From Mycobacterium colombiense (GTDB taxonomy: Bacteria; Actinomycetota; Actinomycetes; Mycobacteriales; Mycobacteriaceae), in NCBI RefSeq assembly GCF_001672755.1, contig NZ_LZKI01000067.1:1-32151 (forward strand): DNA of 32,151 nucleotides, given 5' to 3'. Both the position numbers and the translations under genes were made by a program. The notes beneath the pieces are model-generated. The model made no database searches. It saw only the letters and a program-made list of their open reading frames with translations, and was not told the origin of the DNA. Positions 30,192 to 32,151 of the stretch are shown here, in pieces. Every line of letters begins with the position of its first letter. The first letter of the stretch is position 1.

Positions 30192-30292
30192 GGGCCTGAT
30201 TCAACTCCCCCGGACCCGTCCGCGGGGCCCGTTGTTCCACTCATCAGGACGGCTCTTCCTGTGTCGCGGTGCCGCGGCCTACCGTTTTGGAG

Positions 30293-32011
30293 GTGACGAC
30301 GCACAGCGCGACGATTCCTGCCGGACTTCCCGTGGCCGACACCGCCGTCGACCTGCTCGTCGTCGGCTCCGGTACCGGCATGGCCGCGGCGCTGGCCGCC
30401 CACGAATTGGGGCTGTCGGTGCTGATCGTGGAGAAGTCGTCGCACGTGGGCGGCTCGACCGCCCGGTCCGGCGGCGCGCTGTGGCTGCCGGCCAGCCCGG
30501 TGCTGACGGAGGCGAATGCCGGTGACACCGCACAGCGCGCCGGGACCTACCTGGATTCGGTGGTCGCGGGGTCGGCGCCCGCGCAGCGGTCGGCGGCGTT
30601 CGTGGCGCACGTGTCCGCGACGGTGGACATGCTGCGCCGGACGACGCCGCTGCGGCTGTTCTGGGCCCGCGATTATTCCGACTACCACCCGGAGGAGCCG
30701 GGCGGCAGCGCGGCCGGGCGCACCTGTGAGTGCTACCCCTTCGACACCTCGCTGCTCGGCGAATACCGCACCCGGCTGGAGCCCGGCCTGATGGAGGTGA
30801 CCGTCCCGATGCCGACGACGGGCGCCGACTACCGGTGGATGAACCTGGTGGCCCGGATGCCGCGCAAGGGAATTCCCGTCTACGGCAAGCGCCTGGCACA
30901 GGGTGTGGGCGGCCGCATGGTGGGCCGGCGCTACGCCGCGGGCGGCCAGGGCCTGATGGCCGGGCTGTTCACCGGGGTGCTGCGCGCCGGCATCCCGGTC
31001 TGGACCGGCACCACGCTGGCGCGCCTCGCCGGCGATGGCGACCGCGTGACCGGCGCCGTCGTCGAGCACGGCGGGCGCCAGGTGACGATCAGCGCGCGGT
31101 GCGGCGTGGTGCTGGCCACCGGCGGCTTTGACCACCGCATGGACATGCGGTGGAAATTCCAGTCGGAATCGTTGGGCGCCAACGTGAGTCTGGGCGCCGC
31201 CGCCAACACCGGCGATGGAATCCGCGCGGGCCAGGATATCGGTGCCGACACCGATCTGATGGATCAGGCGTGGTGGTTTCCCGCCGTCGCGCCGCTGCCC
31301 GGAAGGGCGCCCGCGGTGATGCTGGCCGAGCGCTCGCTGCCGGGCTGCCTGATCGTGGATCAGCACGGACGTCGGTTCGCCAACGAAGCCGCGGATTACA
31401 TGTCGTTCGGGCAGCGAGTGCTCGAGCTGGAACGCTCCGGCAGCCCGGTCGAGGCGATGTGGATCATCTTCGATCAGCAGTACCGCAACAGTTATGTCTT
31501 TGGCGCCGAGCTGTTTCCGCGGATGCGAATCCCACAGGCATGGTATGACGCCGGCATCGCCGTGCGGGCCGACAACCTCACCGATCTGGGCGCCAGCATC
31601 GGCGTTGGAGTGTCGGAGTTCTTTGCGACCATGACCCGCTTCAACCAAAACGCCGCTGCCGGTGAGGATCCCGATTTTGGCCGCGGCACCAGCGCCTACG
31701 ATCGCTACTACGGGGATCCGACGATCAAGCCGAACCCGAACCTGCGCCCCTTGGTCAACGGCCCGTTCTACGCGGTAAAGATGGTGCTGTCCGACCTGGG
31801 CACCTGCGGCGGGCTGAAGACCGACGAGCGGGCGCGGGTGCTGCGCGAGGACGGCGGCGCGATCGCCGGGCTGTACGCGATCGGCAACACCGCCGCCAAC
31901 GCGTTCGGCACGACGTATCCGGGCGCGGGGGCGACGATCGCGCAGGGGCTGGTGTACGGCTACATCGCGGCGCGGGAGGCGGCGATCGCGAGCGCGGCGC
32001 AGCCGGGCTAA
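30293..32011 (+). CDS. 3-ketosteroid-Delta1-dehydrogenase-like flavoprotein (KstD family)
   Basis: A 572-residue FAD enzyme, the length of KstD. The FAD motif VVGSGTGM lies at 23-30, followed by VEKSSHVGGSTARSGGALWLP (47-66). The C-terminal end has GPFYAVKMVLSDLGTCGGLKTDERARVL, where Tyr493 probably matches the catalytic tyrosine of KstD, and GNTAANAFGTTYPGAGATIAQG. It would insert a 1,2 double bond in a 3-ketosteroid, the partner reaction to KshA in opening ring B. GTG 30293 was chosen; GTG 30269 would add 8 residues. It diverges from the KshA-like gene. Related mycobacterial paralogues can have other dehydrogenation positions. Confidence 0.88.
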   Translation: MTTHSATIPAGLPVADTAVDLLVVGSGTGMAAALAAHELGLSVLIVEKSSHVGGSTARSGGALWLPASPVLTEANAGDTAQRAGTYLDSVVAGSAPAQRSAAFVAHVSATVDMLRRTTPLRLFWARDYSDYHPEEPGGSAAGRTCECYPFDTSLLGEYRTRLEPGLMEVTVPMPTTGADYRWMNLVARMPRKGIPVYGKRLAQGVGGRMVGRRYAAGGQGLMAGLFTGVLRAGIPVWTGTTLARLAGDGDRVTGAVVEHGGRQVTISARCGVVLATGGFDHRMDMRWKFQSESLGANVSLGAAANTGDGIRAGQDIGADTDLMDQAWWFPAVAPLPGRAPAVMLAERSLPGCLIVDQHGRRFANEAADYMSFGQRVLELERSGSPVEAMWIIFDQQYRNSYVFGAELFPRMRIPQAWYDAGIAVRADNLTDLGASIGVGVSEFFATMTRFNQNAAAGEDPDFGRGTSAYDRYYGDPTIKPNPNLRPLVNGPFYAVKMVLSDLGTCGGLKTDERARVLREDGGAIAGLYAIGNTAANAFGTTYPGAGATIAQGLVYGYIAAREAAIASAAQPG

Positions 32012-32040
32012 GCGGATCGCCGCCATCAGCACTAGGCGAG

Positions 32041-32151
32041 CTATGACGTGTCTGGCGCCTCCGGGCTGTGGTCTTCGTCGTCTCCGTCGCGGAGCAGTTT
32101 TTCGGGGTGATGGAAGGTGTTGATTCGCGGTTGGCCTCGGTCCAGGTGTGG
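32041..32151 (-). CDS. REP13E12-family HNH endonuclease-like protein, C-terminal fragment (cut by window edge)
   Basis: Reading the minus strand from the right edge gives 36 residues ending at TAG (32043-32041): PHLDRGQPRINTFHHPEKLL, then an acidic tail rich in Asp and Glu. The stretch HLDxGQPRxNxFHHPEKLL is the usual end of the mycobacterial REP13E12 / 13E12 repeat proteins, which carry DUF222 and an HNH nuclease domain, here outside the window. It is convergent with the KstD-like gene, 29 bp away. These repeats are dispersed in mycobacterial genomes and can host prophage insertion. The match is from memory but is distinctive. Confidence 0.75.
   Translation of the reverse strand, partial: PHLDRGQPRINTFHHPEKLLRDGDDEDHSPEAPDTS

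Noticed and set aside
30192..30292. KstR or KstR2 operator between the KshA-like and KstD-like genes
   Set aside because: No sequence near the known palindromes could be found by reading the region.
30188..32032. 614-codon minus-strand frame opposite the KstD-like gene
   Set aside because: Composition is low-complexity Arg/Ala/Gly/His and the plus strand has a full flavoprotein.

Overview
The window is high-GC DNA that reads as a Mycobacterium chromosome, most likely a slow-growing non-tuberculous species; the species itself cannot be read from the sequence. The evidence is a mycofactocin-type SDR, a WS/DGAT acyltransferase, an F420-type flavin/deazaflavin protein, a secreted DUF732 protein, a KshA-type Rieske oxygenase, and the C-terminus of a REP13E12-family HNH protein at the right edge. 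No tRNA, rRNA, CRISPR array or complete insertion sequence was seen.

Left part (1-8.6 kb): the tail of an SDR meets, end to end, a minus-strand pair coding for a type III polyketide synthase and an ICMT-family methyltransferase. Upstream of that pair lies a large molybdopterin oxidoreductase whose start is preceded by a 23-bp palindrome. Then come a small F420/flavin protein, a CsbD-like stress protein followed by a hairpin terminator, an NTF2/SnoaL-fold protein, a tiny coupled ORF pair, a WS/DGAT acyltransferase behind a 30-bp palindrome, and an alpha/beta hydrolase resembling HsaD/BphD.

Middle (8.7-18 kb): two divergent operons look like one catabolic unit. The minus-strand operon is a Baeyer-Villiger monooxygenase (BVMO), two SDRs (one mycofactocin type) and an NTF2-like protein, joined by ATGA overlaps. 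The plus-strand operon is an orphan 2Fe-2S ferredoxin, an HsaA-like flavin monooxygenase, an HsaC/BphC-like extradiol dioxygenase, a KstD/fumarate-reductase-like flavoprotein and an NTF2-like protein, closed by a good terminator. An IclR regulator with a near-perfect 19-bp palindrome in front of it follows.

Right part (18.3-32 kb): a pair of A/B-barrel-type small proteins, then a second divergent module. On the minus strand are a 642-aa BVMO resembling hydroxyacetophenone monooxygenase and an SDR. On the plus strand are an acyl-CoA ligase, an NTF2-like protein, an SDR with an 18-bp tandem repeat in its C-terminus, an HSL-type esterase, an unrecognised protein with an HxD...H pattern, and another SDR. 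A DUF732 protein, a four-cysteine small protein coupled to a KshA-like Rieske oxygenase, a divergent KstD-like dehydrogenase and the REP13E12 fragment finish the window.

Together the genes look like one or two parallel catabolic pathways for a steroid-like or other polycyclic or cyclic ketone substrate. SDRs would make ketones, BVMOs would insert oxygen to form esters or lactones, the esterase would open them, the ligase would make the CoA ester, and the HsaA/HsaC/HsaD-like trio would open an aromatised ring. The substrate is inference; the enzyme families are visible in the sequence.
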